NCBI RefSeq assembly: GCF_000375485.1
Contig: NZ_AQXE01000007.1
Span: 119,735 to 183,734 of the forward strand
Direction of reading: 5' to 3'
DNA length: 64,000 bases
Origin: Desulfovibrio oxyclinae DSM 11498
Lineage (GTDB): Bacteria > Desulfobacterota > Desulfovibrionia > Desulfovibrionales > Desulfovibrionaceae
Part shown: piece by piece, positions 40,923-50,636 of the stretch
Position numbering within the stretch: position 1 is the stretch's first letter
How the letters are laid out: every line of letters begins with the position of its first letter
Program-made: the position numbers and the translations under genes
The notes under the pieces: generated by a model
Seen by the model: the letters and a program-made list of their open reading frames with translations, nothing else
Told to the model about the DNA's origin: nothing
Databases searched by the model: none

Positions 40923-42560
40923 ATGGCGACCAAGAACAAGTCGGTGCAGTGGAATCCCGCCGAAATCAAGGAGGAGCTGCTCAGCAAGTACCCTCCGAAG
41001 GTGGCGAGGAAGCGCGCCAAGCAGATTCTCATAAACGAGGCCGAGGGCAGCGAGACGCCCGAGATTACGGCCAACGTGCGCACCGTGCCCGGCATCATCA
41101 CCATGCGCGGCTGCACCTACGCGGGCTGCAAGGGCGTCATCATGGGCCCCACCCGCGATATCGTGAACATCACCCACGGCCCCATCGGCTGCGGCTTTTA
41201 TTCCTGGCTCACCCGCCGGAACCAGACCGATGTGTCCGACCCGGATGCCGAAAACTACATGATGTATTCTTTCTCCACGGACATGCAGGACGAGGACATC
41301 ATCTTCGGCGGGGAAAAGAAGCTGGAGGCGGCCATCCAGGAAGCCTACGACCTGTTTCATCCCAAGGGCATCTGCGTCTTCGCCACCTGTCCCGTGGGGC
41401 TGATCGGCGATGACATCCACGCCGTGTGCAAGAAGATGCGCGAGAAGCTCGGTGACTGCAACATCTTCGCCTTCTCCTGCGAGGGATACAAGGGCGTGAG
41501 CCAGTCCGCGGGCCACCACATCGCCAACAACCAGGTCTTCCGCTACCTCGTGGGCGAAAATGAGGAACCGGTCAAGGGCGATTACAAGATCAACCTGCTG
41601 GGCGAATACAACATCGGTGGCGACGGCTTCGAGATCGACCGCATCCTGAACAAGTGCGGCATCACCAACGTGGCCACTTTCTCGGGCAACTCCACCTACG
41701 AGCAGTTCGCCTCGGCCCAGCACGCGGACCTGTCCTGCGTCATGTGCCACCGCTCCATCAACTACGTGGCAGACATGCTGGAGACCAAATACGGCATCCC
41801 GTGGATCAAGGTGAACTTCATCGGTGCAGAGGCCACCGCCAAGTCGCTGCGCAAGATCGGCCAGTACTTTGAGGACAAGGAGCTCATGGAGCGCATCGAG
41901 AAGGTCATCGCCGAGGAAATGCCGGATGTTGACGCCATGCGCGACGAAGTGCTGCCGCACACCACCGGCAAGACCGCCATGCTCTTCGTGGGCGGCTCCC
42001 GTGCGCACCATTATCAGGAGCTCTTCAAGGAAATGGGCATGAAGACTCTCTCCGCCGGGTACGAGTTTGCACACCGCGACGACTACGAAGGCCGCGAAGT
42101 CCTGCCGAATCTCAAGGTGGACGCGGACTCCCGCAACATCGAGGAGATCGAGGTCGGGCCCGACGAGAAGCTCTACCAGCCGCGCAAGACCGACGAGCAG
42201 ACCCGCAGGCTGGAAGAGGCCGGGTTCCGCTTCAAGGATTACGACGGAATGCTGCCCGACATGGATCACCGCACCATCGTGGTGGATGACCTGAACCAGT
42301 ACGAGGCCGAAAAGCTCGTGGAAATCATGAAGCCGGACCTGTTCTGCGCGGGCATCAAAGAGAAGTACTCCATCCAGAAGCTGGGCGTGCCCATGAAGCA
42401 GCTGCACAGCTACGACTCGGGCGGCCCCTATGCCGGATTCCGTGGCGCGATCAATTTCTACAAAGAAATCGACCGCCTCGTCACCAGCCGGGTCTGGAGC
42501 TACATGAAGGCTCCCTGGCAGGAGAATCCCGAACTCTCGGCCACCTACGTGTGGGAATAA
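40923..42560 (+). CDS. nifD: Nitrogenase MoFe protein alpha chain
   Basis: A 545-residue subunit of the catalytic component. P-cluster Cys residues lie at GCTYAGC (Cys64 region), HGPIGC (Cys90) and ATCPVGLIGDD (Cys156). The FeMo-cofactor ligands are Cys275 (CHRSINY) and His495 (KQLHSYDSGGP). It is about 50 residues longer than the Azotobacter protein, the extra lying in the central/C-terminal half (around 385-440), as in clostridial-type NifD accompanying NifI proteins. The start follows AAGGAGATATAC. Confidence 0.97.
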   Translation: MATKNKSVQWNPAEIKEELLSKYPPKVARKRAKQILINEAEGSETPEITANVRTVPGIITMRGCTYAGCKGVIMGPTRDIVNITHGPIGCGFYSWLTRRNQTDVSDPDAENYMMYSFSTDMQDEDIIFGGEKKLEAAIQEAYDLFHPKGICVFATCPVGLIGDDIHAVCKKMREKLGDCNIFAFSCEGYKGVSQSAGHHIANNQVFRYLVGENEEPVKGDYKINLLGEYNIGGDGFEIDRILNKCGITNVATFSGNSTYEQFASAQHADLSCVMCHRSINYVADMLETKYGIPWIKVNFIGAEATAKSLRKIGQYFEDKELMERIEKVIAEEMPDVDAMRDEVLPHTTGKTAMLFVGGSRAHHYQELFKEMGMKTLSAGYEFAHRDDYEGREVLPNLKVDADSRNIEEIEVGPDEKLYQPRKTDEQTRRLEEAGFRFKDYDGMLPDMDHRTIVVDDLNQYEAEKLVEIMKPDLFCAGIKEKYSIQKLGVPMKQLHSYDSGGPYAGFRGAINFYKEIDRLVTSRVWSYMKAPWQENPELSATYVWE

Positions 42561-42570
42561 GGAGAACGCA

Positions 42571-43950
42571 ATGACGTTGCTCAGACATACGCCGAAAGAG
42601 GTCGCGGAGCGCAAGGCGCTGACCGTCAACCCGGCCAAGACCTGCCAGCCCATAGGGGCCATGTACGCCGCACTGGGTATCCACGGCTGCCTGCCGCACT
42701 CCCACGGCTCGCAGGGCTGTTGCGCCTATCACCGTTCTGCGCTGACCAGGCACTACAAGGAGCCGATCCCGGCCGCCACCAGTTCCTTCACGGAAGGTGC
42801 CTCGGTCTTCGGCGGGCAGGCCAACCTGCTACAGGCCATCAACAACATCTTCAGCGTCTACGAGCCCGAGGTAATCGCGGTGCACACCACCTGCCTGTCG
42901 GAGACCATCGGCGACGACCTGAACCAGATTATCACCAAGGCCCGCAAGGACGGCAAGATTCCCGAGGGCAAGGACATGCTCGGCGCGTCCACTCCCAGCT
43001 ATGTGGGATCGCACGTCACCGGCTTTTCCAACATGGTCAAGTCCATGGCTTCGACCTTTGCGAAAAACACCGGCGAGCGAAACGGCAAGGTGAACATCAT
43101 CCCCGGCTGGGTCGAACCCGCGGACATGGAAGAGATCAAGCGTCTTGTGGCCCTGATGGGCGTTGACATCACCCTGTTCCCGGACACCTCGGGCGTGCTC
43201 AACGGTCCGCTCTCCGGCGAATACCACATGTTCCCCAAGGGCGGCGTGACCGTGGACGAACTCCGCGATGCGGGCAACGCCATGGGAACCATGGCACTGG
43301 GTGAGTGGTGTTCCGCGGACGCGGCCCGCTGGCTGGACGCCAACTGCAAGGTGCCGTGCACCGTGCTGGACATGCCCTTCGGCCTGAAAGCCACAGACCG
43401 CTTCATCGATACCCTGCGCATCATCGCGGGCACCAGCGTGGCGGATGCCGTGGCGCACGAACGCGGGCAACTCGTGGACATGATCTCCGACATGCACCAG
43501 TACACCTTCGGCAAAAAGGTGGCCCTCTGGGGCGACCCGGACCAGCTCATCAGCATGTGCGAGTTCCTGGTCTCCATGGACATGTGGCCCGTGCACGTGG
43601 TCACCGGCACGCCCGGCAAGCGCTTCGAGGCCCGCATCAAGGAAATCACGGCGGAGCTTCCGTTCGACATCAACGTCAAAGCCGGGGGCGACCTGTTCCT
43701 GCTGCACCAGTGGGTGAAGAACGAGCCCGTGGATCTGCTCATGGGTAACTCCTACGGCAAGTACATCGCCCGCGATGAGGACACCCCGCTGATTCGCTGG
43801 GGATTCCCGATCCTCGACCGCGTCGGGCACCAGTACTTCCCCACTGTTGGATACAAGGGCGGGCTGCGCCTGCTGGAAAAGATGCTCGGCGCGTTGCTGG
43901 ACCGCAAGGACCGCGACGATCCCGAGGAAACCTTCGAACTCGTTCTGTAA
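42571..43950 (+). CDS. nifK: Nitrogenase MoFe protein beta chain
   Basis: A 459-residue subunit that shares the P-cluster with NifD: Cys25 (KTCQPIGAMYAALG), Cys50 (GSQGCCAYH) and Cys108 (HTTCLSETIGDD). It lacks the ~50-residue N-terminal extension of proteobacterial NifK, matching the long NifD: together these are the clostridial-type pairing. It starts 10 bases after nifD with AAGGAGAACGCA. Followed by an inverted-repeat-rich gap before the ferredoxin gene. Confidence 0.97.
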   Translation: MTLLRHTPKEVAERKALTVNPAKTCQPIGAMYAALGIHGCLPHSHGSQGCCAYHRSALTRHYKEPIPAATSSFTEGASVFGGQANLLQAINNIFSVYEPEVIAVHTTCLSETIGDDLNQIITKARKDGKIPEGKDMLGASTPSYVGSHVTGFSNMVKSMASTFAKNTGERNGKVNIIPGWVEPADMEEIKRLVALMGVDITLFPDTSGVLNGPLSGEYHMFPKGGVTVDELRDAGNAMGTMALGEWCSADAARWLDANCKVPCTVLDMPFGLKATDRFIDTLRIIAGTSVADAVAHERGQLVDMISDMHQYTFGKKVALWGDPDQLISMCEFLVSMDMWPVHVVTGTPGKRFEARIKEITAELPFDINVKAGGDLFLLHQWVKNEPVDLLMGNSYGKYIARDEDTPLIRWGFPILDRVGHQYFPTVGYKGGLRLLEKMLGALLDRKDRDDPEETFELVL

Positions 43951-43986
43951 GCTTCGGCAGTTTGTGAACGCCATCCGGCCAATAGT

Positions 43987-44067
43987 CCCGCGGAAGCGGG
44001 ATTCCAAAGGGGCGATGCCCCTTTGGGCGCCGGAAGGCATAATCTGGAACCGGTCCGCCGAAGGCGG
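43987..44067. repeat. Cluster of hairpins between nifK and the ferredoxin gene
   Basis: Three stems in 81 bases: CCCGC/GCGGG (43987-44000), a perfect 10-bp stem with GAT loop (44004-44026) and CCGCC/GGCGG (44055-44067). No T-run follows, so they are more likely mRNA-stabilising or processing structures, or a mobile palindromic repeat, than a full terminator. They would let nifHDK message outlast the distal part. Confidence 0.6.
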
Positions 44068-44110
44068 CATTCCTGAATGGGAATCAACCGAGAATTACGA
44101 GGATTCTTAC

Positions 44111-44413
44111 ATGGCTACTACCGAACGTACCATTCTTCTCTGCCAGAGCTTCCGTGCGGGCGGCGACCCGAAGGGCATCTGCCACAAACAGACCGACGGA
44201 TTTCTCCAGTACATCGAGGAAGAGATCATTGATCGCGGCCTTGACTGTCTCGTAACCGCCACCGGTTGCCTCAAACAGTGTGAAAAAGGGCCCGTGATGG
44301 TCGTCATGCCTGAGAACTGGTGGTTCCGGGGCGTTGACAGCGAGGAAGCCATCGACGCGATTCTTGACGGCGTCGAGGACGGCGAACCGGCCGAGGACTA
44401 TCTCATCGCCTAG
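44111..44413 (+). CDS. 2Fe-2S thioredoxin-like ferredoxin
   Basis: A 100-residue ferredoxin with cluster ligands Cys11, Cys24, Cys53 and Cys57 (C-x12-C, then C-x3-C), the pattern of thioredoxin-fold 2Fe-2S ferredoxins such as the Clostridium pasteurianum protein that interacts with nitrogenase. It lies between nifK and nifE, so a role as electron carrier or protective partner for nitrogenase is likely. The start ATG at 44111 follows GAGG with 8-base spacing; the longer frame runs through hairpins and is excluded. Confidence 0.88.
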   Translation: MATTERTILLCQSFRAGGDPKGICHKQTDGFLQYIEEEIIDRGLDCLVTATGCLKQCEKGPVMVVMPENWWFRGVDSEEAIDAILDGVEDGEPAEDYLIA

Positions 44414-44422
44414 GAGGCAGCC

Positions 44423-44899
44423 GTGAGCGTCCATGCAGAATTCACCATCAGACAGGCCCGCCCCGACGACGTAAGGGCCATGACCGGGCTGCTGTCGGAG
44501 CTTTTCTCAATCGAAACGGATTTTCGGCCGGACGGAGAAAGGCAGCAGACGGGGCTGTTCATGTTGATGGAAGAAGATCGCGGACGCGTCACGGTGGCCG
44601 AAAAGGACGGGGAAGTCGTGGGCATGTGCACCGGGCAGCTCGTTGTCTCCACCGCCGAGGGCGGCTGGTCCGCTTTGGTGGAGGATCTGGTGGTCCGCAA
44701 GGACTGCCGCAGAAACGGCATGGCCCGGGCGCTGCTCGCGGATATCGGAAGCTGGGCGTCCGGAAGCGGGGCATCCCGTCTCCAGCTGCTCGCGGACCGG
44801 GACAACGACCCCGCCTTGAAATTTTACGCAAGGATCGGATGGAGCCTTACGCGGCTGATCTGCATCCGCCGCAACATGAACCCGGGAGAGAACGCATGA
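44423..44899 (+). CDS. GNAT acetyltransferase inside the nif operon
   Basis: A 158-residue GNAT protein with GTG start preceded by AGGAGG. Motif A is VVRKDCRRNGMARALL and motif B ALKFYARIGWS. It sits 9 bases after the ferredoxin and overlaps nifE by 4 bases (ATGA), so it is made with the nif proteins. Its acceptor is unknown. Candidates are a nitrogenase assembly protein or a regulator, by inference from position only. Confidence 0.82.
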   Translation: MSVHAEFTIRQARPDDVRAMTGLLSELFSIETDFRPDGERQQTGLFMLMEEDRGRVTVAEKDGEVVGMCTGQLVVSTAEGGWSALVEDLVVRKDCRRNGMARALLADIGSWASGSGASRLQLLADRDNDPALKFYARIGWSLTRLICIRRNMNPGENA

Positions 44900-46290
44900 C
44901 CAATGACAGCACCATACTCGACGAACGGCGGGCGCAGGTCTTCCGCAGCGGAAGCGGGGATATCGACATCGCCTGCAACCGGCAGTCGTTGGCCGGAGCG
45001 GTCAGCCAGCGCGCCTGCGTCTTCTGCGGGTCCCGAGTGGTGCTCTATCCCATCGCCGATGCATTGCATCTGGTGCACGGTCCGGTGGGATGCGCCGCCT
45101 ACACCTGGGATATCCGCGGCGCGCTTTCCAGCGGTCCGGAGCTGCATCGCCTGAGCTTCACCACCGACCTGCGGGAAAAGGACATCATCTTCGGCGGCGA
45201 ACCCAAGCTGGAAGCCGCGCTGCTGGAGCTGATCGAACGCAATAAGCCCAAAGCCGCGTTCGTCTATTCCACCTGCATCGTCGGCCTGATCGGCGACGAC
45301 ATGGAGGCCGTCTGCCGGCGCGTGGAGGAAAAGACGGGCATCCCGGTGCTGCCGGTGCAGTCCGAGGGCTTCAAGGGCAGCAAGCGCGAAGGCTACCTTG
45401 CGGCCTGCAAGGCCATGTTCCGGCTGGTGGGAACCGCCGACATCTCGGATGTCCCCGAGCTGTCAGTCAATATTTTCGGCGACTTCAACATCGCCGGTGA
45501 AACGTGGATCATCAAGGACTATCTGGAGCGCATGGGCCTGACCGTGGTGGCAAGCGTCACCGGCGACGGCAGGGTGGACGACATCCGCCGCATCCACGGC
45601 GCATCGCTGAATATGGTCCAATGTTCGGGCGCGACCCTCGATCTGGCCAAGATGATCGAAGAGAAGTTCGGCAAGCCGCACTGTCGCGTCTCGTGGCTGG
45701 GCATCGAGGACATGGCCGAGTCGCTTTACAAGGTCGCGGAACATTTCGCGCACCTTGATCCCGGCATCATGGAACGCACCGCCGATCTGGTTCGCAGCGA
45801 ACTGGGAAAGATCATGCCGGGGCTGGCGCGCTACCGCGCCGATCTGGAAGGCAAGAAGGCCGCGGTCTACGTGGGCGGCGCGTTCAAGGCTTTTTCGCTC
45901 ATCAAGTCCTTCCGGCACCTCGGTATGGAGGTGGCCGTGGTCGGCTCCCAGACAGGCACCAAGGAAGATTACGCGGAACTGGCGGAGGTTACCGATCCCG
46001 GAACCATCATCGTGGACGACGCAAACCCGCTGGAACTGCAGGAATTCATCAAGGAAAAGGACGTGGACGTCTTCGTGGGCGGCGTCAAGGAACGCCCCAT
46101 CGCCTTCAAGCTCGGCGTTGGATTCTGTGATCATAACCACGAACGGAAGATACCGCTTGAAGGCTTCGAAGGTATGTTGAACTTCGCCAGAGAAGTGCAC
46201 GCCTCGGCCATGAGCCCGGTCTGGAATTTCGTCCCGCGCCGGGAAGCGCGGCACCGCGATGTCGGAAAGGAGTGCGGCCATGACGAATAA
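44896..46290 (+). CDS. nifE: FeMo-cofactor scaffold NifE
   Basis: A 464-residue NifD paralogue that, with NifN, forms the scaffold on which the NifB product matures to FeMo-co. Cluster-binding cysteines are in ACVFCG (Cys41/44), HGPVGC (Cys66) and STCIVGLIGDD (Cys127). The start at 44896 overlaps the GNAT stop (ATGA). It overlaps nifN by 11 bases. Length is normal. Confidence 0.95.
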   Translation: MTNDSTILDERRAQVFRSGSGDIDIACNRQSLAGAVSQRACVFCGSRVVLYPIADALHLVHGPVGCAAYTWDIRGALSSGPELHRLSFTTDLREKDIIFGGEPKLEAALLELIERNKPKAAFVYSTCIVGLIGDDMEAVCRRVEEKTGIPVLPVQSEGFKGSKREGYLAACKAMFRLVGTADISDVPELSVNIFGDFNIAGETWIIKDYLERMGLTVVASVTGDGRVDDIRRIHGASLNMVQCSGATLDLAKMIEEKFGKPHCRVSWLGIEDMAESLYKVAEHFAHLDPGIMERTADLVRSELGKIMPGLARYRADLEGKKAAVYVGGAFKAFSLIKSFRHLGMEVAVVGSQTGTKEDYAELAEVTDPGTIIVDDANPLELQEFIKEKDVDVFVGGVKERPIAFKLGVGFCDHNHERKIPLEGFEGMLNFAREVHASAMSPVWNFVPRREARHRDVGKECGHDE

Positions 46291-47644
46291 TCCCGCTGCA
46301 AAGAACGCCGTTTCCACAACCAACGCGTGCAAGCTGTGTACGCCACTGGGTGCCAGCCTCGCCTTCAAGGGCGTGGAGGGGGCGGTGCCGTTCCTGCACG
46401 GATCGCAGGGCTGCGCCACCTACATGCGTCGCTACATCATATCCCACTTCCGCGAGCCTATCGACATCGCGTCCTCGGCGCTCGGTGAGAAGCAGGCGGT
46501 GTACGGCGGCGGCCCGAATCTGAAGAAGGGCATTCTCAACGTCATGAAGAAGTATTCGCCCAGCCTCGTGGGCGTGGCCTCCACCTGTCTCACCGAAACC
46601 ATCGGCGACGACATGGGCCTGATTCTTCACGAATTCCGCGAAGAGTTCTCCGATCTGGACCTGCCCGAAGTGGTGCACGTGTCCACCCCGAGCTATCAGG
46701 GCACCCACTCCGATGGGTTCCACCGAGCCGTGCACGCCCTGACCGATCAGCTAGCCGACCCGGAAGCGGAGAAGAATGAGCGCATCGCCCTTTTCCCGGG
46801 CATGGTCTCGCCCGCGGAGATTCGGCTGCTCAAGGACATATTCCGAGAGTACGGGCTGACACCGACAGTACTGCCGGACATTTCCGACACCCTCGACGGC
46901 CCTGCGCTGGAGGACTACGAGCCAGTGGCTTCCGGCGGAACTCCGGTGGCCGACATCAAGGCTCTGCCCGGTGCGGCCGCGTCCGTGGAGTTCGGCAGCT
47001 GTCTGCCGAGGGAATCCGGGGGTACCTGTCTGGAAAAACGTTTCGGCGTCCTGAATACGCGCCTGCCTATCCCGCTGGGAGTTCGTGCCTGCGACGATTT
47101 CTACGATGCCCTTGCCGAGCTTTCCGGCAGTTGCATTCCACGCCGTTACGAGCAGGAGCGCGGACGACTGGTGGACGCCTACGTGGACGGCCACAAGTAT
47201 GTCTTCGGCAAGCGGGCCGTCGTTTACGGCGAGGAAAACCTCGTGGTGGCGCTGACCGCGTTTCTGGCGGAGATCGGCGTGCAGCCCGTGCTGGTGGGTA
47301 CCGGCGCCGAGGGCAAACGCCTCGCCGAAGCCGTGGAAAGCGCGTGCGGCGATCTGCTTCGGGAGCAGCCTCTGGTGCGCGAGGGCGTGGACTTTCACGA
47401 CATCGCGGAAGAGGCCGAGGCCCTGACCCCTGAACTGGTGCTCGGCAACTCCAAGGGGCAGCGTTACGCAAGGGCATGGAACGCGCCGCTTATTCGCGCA
47501 GGGTTCCCCATTCACGACCGTTTCGGCGGCCAGCGTCTGAAGGGAATCGGTTACGAGGGAACGCAGGAACTTTTCGACCGCATCGTCAACGCCCTGATCG
47601 ACAAAAAGCAGTCCGACAGCCCCATCGGCTGGGGATATATCTAG
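46280..47644 (+). CDS. nifN: FeMo-cofactor scaffold NifN
   Basis: A 454-residue NifK paralogue and NifE partner. Conserved segments are ACKLCTPLGAS (Cys17/20), HGSQGCATYMRRY (Cys45) and ASTCLTETIGDD (Cys103). AAGGAGTGCGGCC precedes the ATG at 46280, within the nifE end. It runs into nifB after 10 bases. No nifX domain is fused. Confidence 0.95.
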   Translation: MTNNPAAKNAVSTTNACKLCTPLGASLAFKGVEGAVPFLHGSQGCATYMRRYIISHFREPIDIASSALGEKQAVYGGGPNLKKGILNVMKKYSPSLVGVASTCLTETIGDDMGLILHEFREEFSDLDLPEVVHVSTPSYQGTHSDGFHRAVHALTDQLADPEAEKNERIALFPGMVSPAEIRLLKDIFREYGLTPTVLPDISDTLDGPALEDYEPVASGGTPVADIKALPGAAASVEFGSCLPRESGGTCLEKRFGVLNTRLPIPLGVRACDDFYDALAELSGSCIPRRYEQERGRLVDAYVDGHKYVFGKRAVVYGEENLVVALTAFLAEIGVQPVLVGTGAEGKRLAEAVESACGDLLREQPLVREGVDFHDIAEEAEALTPELVLGNSKGQRYARAWNAPLIRAGFPIHDRFGGQRLKGIGYEGTQELFDRIVNALIDKKQSDSPIGWGYI

Positions 47645-47654
47645 GAGATCCGCC

Positions 47655-48923
47655 ATGAGTACGAAAAAGCACCCCTGTTTCGACAAGTCTTCCATCGGTG
47701 AATGCGGCAGAGTTCATCTTCCGGTGGCTCCCAAGTGCAACATCAAATGCAACTACTGCGATCGCAAGCACGACTGCGTGAACGAATCGCGCCCCGGCGT
47801 GACCTCGGCGGTGCTCAAGCCGCATCAGGCCCTTGAGTATCTGCACAAGGTCATGGAGGCCGCGCCGAGCACCACCGTGGTCGGCATCGCGGGGCCGGGC
47901 GATCCCATGGCCAATCCTGCGGAGACGCTGGAGACCATGCGGCTGGTAAAGAAGCATTATCCGGACATGCTGTTCTGTCTGTCCTCCAACGGATTGGGAA
48001 TGCCGCCGTATCTGGACCGCCTCAAGGAGTTGGGGGTGACCCACGCCACCATCACCGTCAACGCGGTGGACCCGGACATTGCCGAGCGCATCTACGCTTG
48101 GGCCCGCGACGGCAAGGTCATCTACCGCAAGAAGGACGCCGCAAGGATTCTCATCGAACGCCAGCTCGAATCCGTCAAGGGGCTGGTGGAGCGCGGCATC
48201 ACCGTGAAGGTCAACACCATCGTTATTCCCGGATACAACGATCATCATGTGGAAGAAGTGGCCAAGGTTGTCGGCGCACTCGGTGCGACCCTGCAGAACT
48301 GCATCCCGGTGTATCCCAACAGGGAAACGCCGTTTGCGGACGTGGAGGAGCCGTCGCACGCCATGGTCAGTGAGCTTCGAAGGACGGCAGGCGAGCATGT
48401 GGAGCAGATGACGCACTGCAAGCGTTGCCGCGCCGATGCCGTGGGGCTGCTTGAAGCGGATCGGTCCGGGGAATTCGCGGATACGCTGGGAGCCTGCTCG
48501 CGGCTGCTTCCCAGCAATGAAGATGAGGACCGTCCCTACGTCGCCATCGCCAGCCGTGAAGGGATGCTGGTGAACATGCATCTCGGCGAGGCGCGTTCGT
48601 TTCAGATTTGGGGTCGCGCCTCCGATGACGCCGGATTCGTCAAGATAGAGGATCGTCCCGCGCCGCCCATGGGCGGCGGACCCAAGCGCTGGGAAGCACT
48701 GGCCGGAACGCTGAAGGACTGTCGCGCAGTGCTCGCGGCGGCCATGGGCGATACGCCCAGGATGCTTCTGGAGGAAAACGGCCTTCCCGCGCATGCGGTA
48801 ACCGGGTTCATTGCCGACAACCTCGCCGCCCTCTACCGGACCGGCGACCTGAGTGCCTTTGCCGCCCGTCGGGGTGGCGGATGCGGCACGGGCTGCTCAG
48901 GCGGAGGCGGCGGGTGCGGATAG
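47655..48923 (+). CDS. nifB: FeMo-cofactor biosynthesis radical SAM protein NifB
   Basis: A 422-residue radical SAM enzyme that builds the 8Fe-9S-C core (NifB-co). The SAM cluster motif is Cys28-x3-Cys32-x2-Cys35, and GIAGPGDPMANP is the glycine-rich SAM-binding strand. A C-terminal NifX/NafY-like domain (about 295-400) is fused, followed by an unusual Gly/Cys-rich tail (GCGTGCSGGGGGCG) that could bind metal. TAGGAGATCCGCC precedes the start. It is the last gene of the operon, ended by a terminator. Confidence 0.96.
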   Translation: MSTKKHPCFDKSSIGECGRVHLPVAPKCNIKCNYCDRKHDCVNESRPGVTSAVLKPHQALEYLHKVMEAAPSTTVVGIAGPGDPMANPAETLETMRLVKKHYPDMLFCLSSNGLGMPPYLDRLKELGVTHATITVNAVDPDIAERIYAWARDGKVIYRKKDAARILIERQLESVKGLVERGITVKVNTIVIPGYNDHHVEEVAKVVGALGATLQNCIPVYPNRETPFADVEEPSHAMVSELRRTAGEHVEQMTHCKRCRADAVGLLEADRSGEFADTLGACSRLLPSNEDEDRPYVAIASREGMLVNMHLGEARSFQIWGRASDDAGFVKIEDRPAPPMGGGPKRWEALAGTLKDCRAVLAAAMGDTPRMLLEENGLPAHAVTGFIADNLAALYRTGDLSAFAARRGGGCGTGCSGGGGGCG

Positions 48924-48970
48924 ACGTGACACCCCGACATGTTGCCCATAGTGGGCGCACCTCCCCCAAA

Positions 48971-49009
48971 GGCCCCGGTCAATGCGTTCAGACCGGGGCC
49001 GTTTTATTT
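48971..49009 (+). terminator. Terminator of the nif operon
   Basis: Perfect 10-bp GC-rich stem (48971-48980 with 48991-49000), 10-base loop, then GTTTTATTT. It lies between the convergent nifB and nifA-like genes. Confidence 0.82.
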
Positions 49010-49037
49010 GGGGTGAGGGTGGAGTCGGGTGAGGAAA

Positions 49038-50636
49038 TTATTTGTGACGCCGCAGTTCGGCGCGGCCTTCGGCGATCATGGACTCCAGACCGTACTTGTG
49101 CACGCGGTATCCCATCTGCCGGGGCGTGATGCCGAGTTCTTCGGCCGCACGATACTGTATCCAGTCCGCACGCCTGAGCGCCGCGATGACTTCGTTGCGC
49201 TCCATATCCGCAAGGGAGCCCATGCCGCCGCAATGCTCGGCATGGACGGGTGATGCGTGGAGGTCCGGTTCTGGAACCGGCACAGGTTCCGGGGCGTGCG
49301 TCGCGGGCGTGAGAAAGCTTCGGATGAAGTCGTGATCCAGCCGTTCCTGATCGGCCATGATGACGAGCCGTTCGATGAGGTTTTCCATCTCCCGCACGTT
49401 TCCGGGCCAGTCGTATTCCGTGAGCAGGTTCAGGGCTCGAGGTGTGAGCGACAGAGTGCGCCCGTAGTCTTCTTCTGCCTTCTTGATGAAGTGGGAGAGC
49501 AGGCCGGGAACGTCTTCCTTGCGTTCACGCAGGGGCGGCACCGTCATGGGGAACACGCTCAGGCGGTAGAACAGGTCGGGCCGGAAGTTGCCCTGAGCCG
49601 CAAGCTGTTCAAGGTCGCGGTTGGTGGCGGTGACGATGCGCACGTCCACGGAGCGCGTCCGGCTGGAGCCGAGGCGCTCGAACTCCTTTTCCTGCAACAC
49701 GCGCAGCAGTTTCGCCTGCACGGGCATGGCCAGCTCGCCGATCTCGTCCAGAAATATGGTGCCGCCGCATGCTTCCTCAAAGCGGCCGGGGCGCGTGTTG
49801 GCCGCGCCGGTGAAGGCCCCTTTTTCGTAGCCGAACAGTTCGCTCTCCAGCAGGTTTTCCGGGATGGAAGCGCAGTTGACCTTGATGAACGGATATGATT
49901 TGCGGTCGGAAAGCTCGTGGATGATCCGTGCGATCAGTGTTTTGCCCACCCCGGATTCCCCCAGTAAAAGCACGGTGGCGCGGGTCGGAGCCACGCGTTC
50001 CAGCTGGCGCTGGACTTCCTGCATGGCGTGGGAACGGCCGACAATGTACGGTCCCTTGTTCTCGCGTGAGAGCTGACTGCGAAGCTGCACGTTTTCGGCC
50101 CGCAGCACTTCCTCGCGCTTCTTCACCTTCTCGTTGAGGCTGATGAACTGGGCGATGAGCGTTGCCACCACCGAAAGAAATTCCATGTCCTCACCGAAAT
50201 CCACGTCATCCGTGAACAGCCGGTCCACGTTCAGCACGCCGATGGGCGACCCGCCGAGGAGGATGGGAACCCCGAGAAAGGAAAGGGTGTTCTTCTGCAC
50301 GGCGCGCGTTCCGGTCTTGTCCAGAAAAAGCGGCTCGCGGCTGACGTCCGGCACATAGTAGGGTTGCGCCGTCTGGAAGATCCGTCCGGTGACGCCTTCG
50401 TCCAGACGATAGACGCCGCGCCGTTCTTCTTCCGGACGCAGGCCGTATGACGCGCTGATGTTCAGCAGGCCGGTATGCTGGTCGAGCAGCGTCACCGTGG
50501 CGCGTTGCATGGCGAGCTTTTCGGAAAGAATGCGCAGGATGTCACCCAGGGTCCGTTCCAGATCAAGGGCGCGATCGATCACTTGACAGATAGCCAGAAG
50601 AGCGGAGAGTTTCAGTTTTCGGATGGGGGTATGCAT
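49038..50636 (-). CDS. nifA: Sigma54-dependent activator NifA
   Basis: A 532-residue activator: GAF domain (about 20-175), AAA+ domain with Walker A GESGVGKT, the GAFTGA sigma54-contact loop and [11 protein letters not shown], and a Fis-type HTH at the C-terminus ([22 protein letters not shown]). The linker before the HTH has one Cys only, so it lacks the four-cysteine oxygen-sensing motif of rhizobial NifA. Start: ATG at 50636 gives the usual NifA N-terminus; an upstream ATG at 50669 is possible. Convergent to nifB and next to the cluster, it should drive the two sigma54 promoters. Confidence 0.88.
   Translation of the reverse strand: MHTPIRKLKLSALLAICQVIDRALDLERTLGDILRILSEKLAMQRATVTLLDQHTGLLNISASYGLRPEEERRGVYRLDEGVTGRIFQTAQPYYVPDVSREPLFLDKTGTRAVQKNTLSFLGVPILLGGSPIGVLNVDRLFTDDVDFGEDMEFLSVVATLIAQFISLNEKVKKREEVLRAENVQLRSQLSRENKGPYIVGRSHAMQEVQRQLERVAPTRATVLLLGESGVGKTLIARIIHELSDRKSYPFIKVNCASIPENLLESELFGYEKGAFTGAANTRPGRFEEACGGTIFLDEIGELAMPVQAKLLRVLQEKEFERLGSSRTRSVDVRIVTATNRDLEQLAAQGNFRPDLFYRLSVFPMTVPPLRERKEDVPGLLSHFIKKAEEDYGRTLSLTPRALNLLTEYDWPGNVREMENLIERLVIMADQERLDHDFIRSFLTPATHAPEPVPVPEPDLHASPVHAEHCGGMGSLADMERNEVIAALRRADWIQYRAAEELGITPRQMGYRVHKYGLESMIAEGRAELRRHK

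Noticed and set aside
40905-42662. Long reverse-strand frame (585 codons) opposite nifD
   Set aside because: It is a codon-bias shadow of nifD, which has all its metal ligands; no ribosome-binding site or domain is visible in the reverse frame. The same holds for reverse frames opposite nifK, nifE, nifN and nifB.
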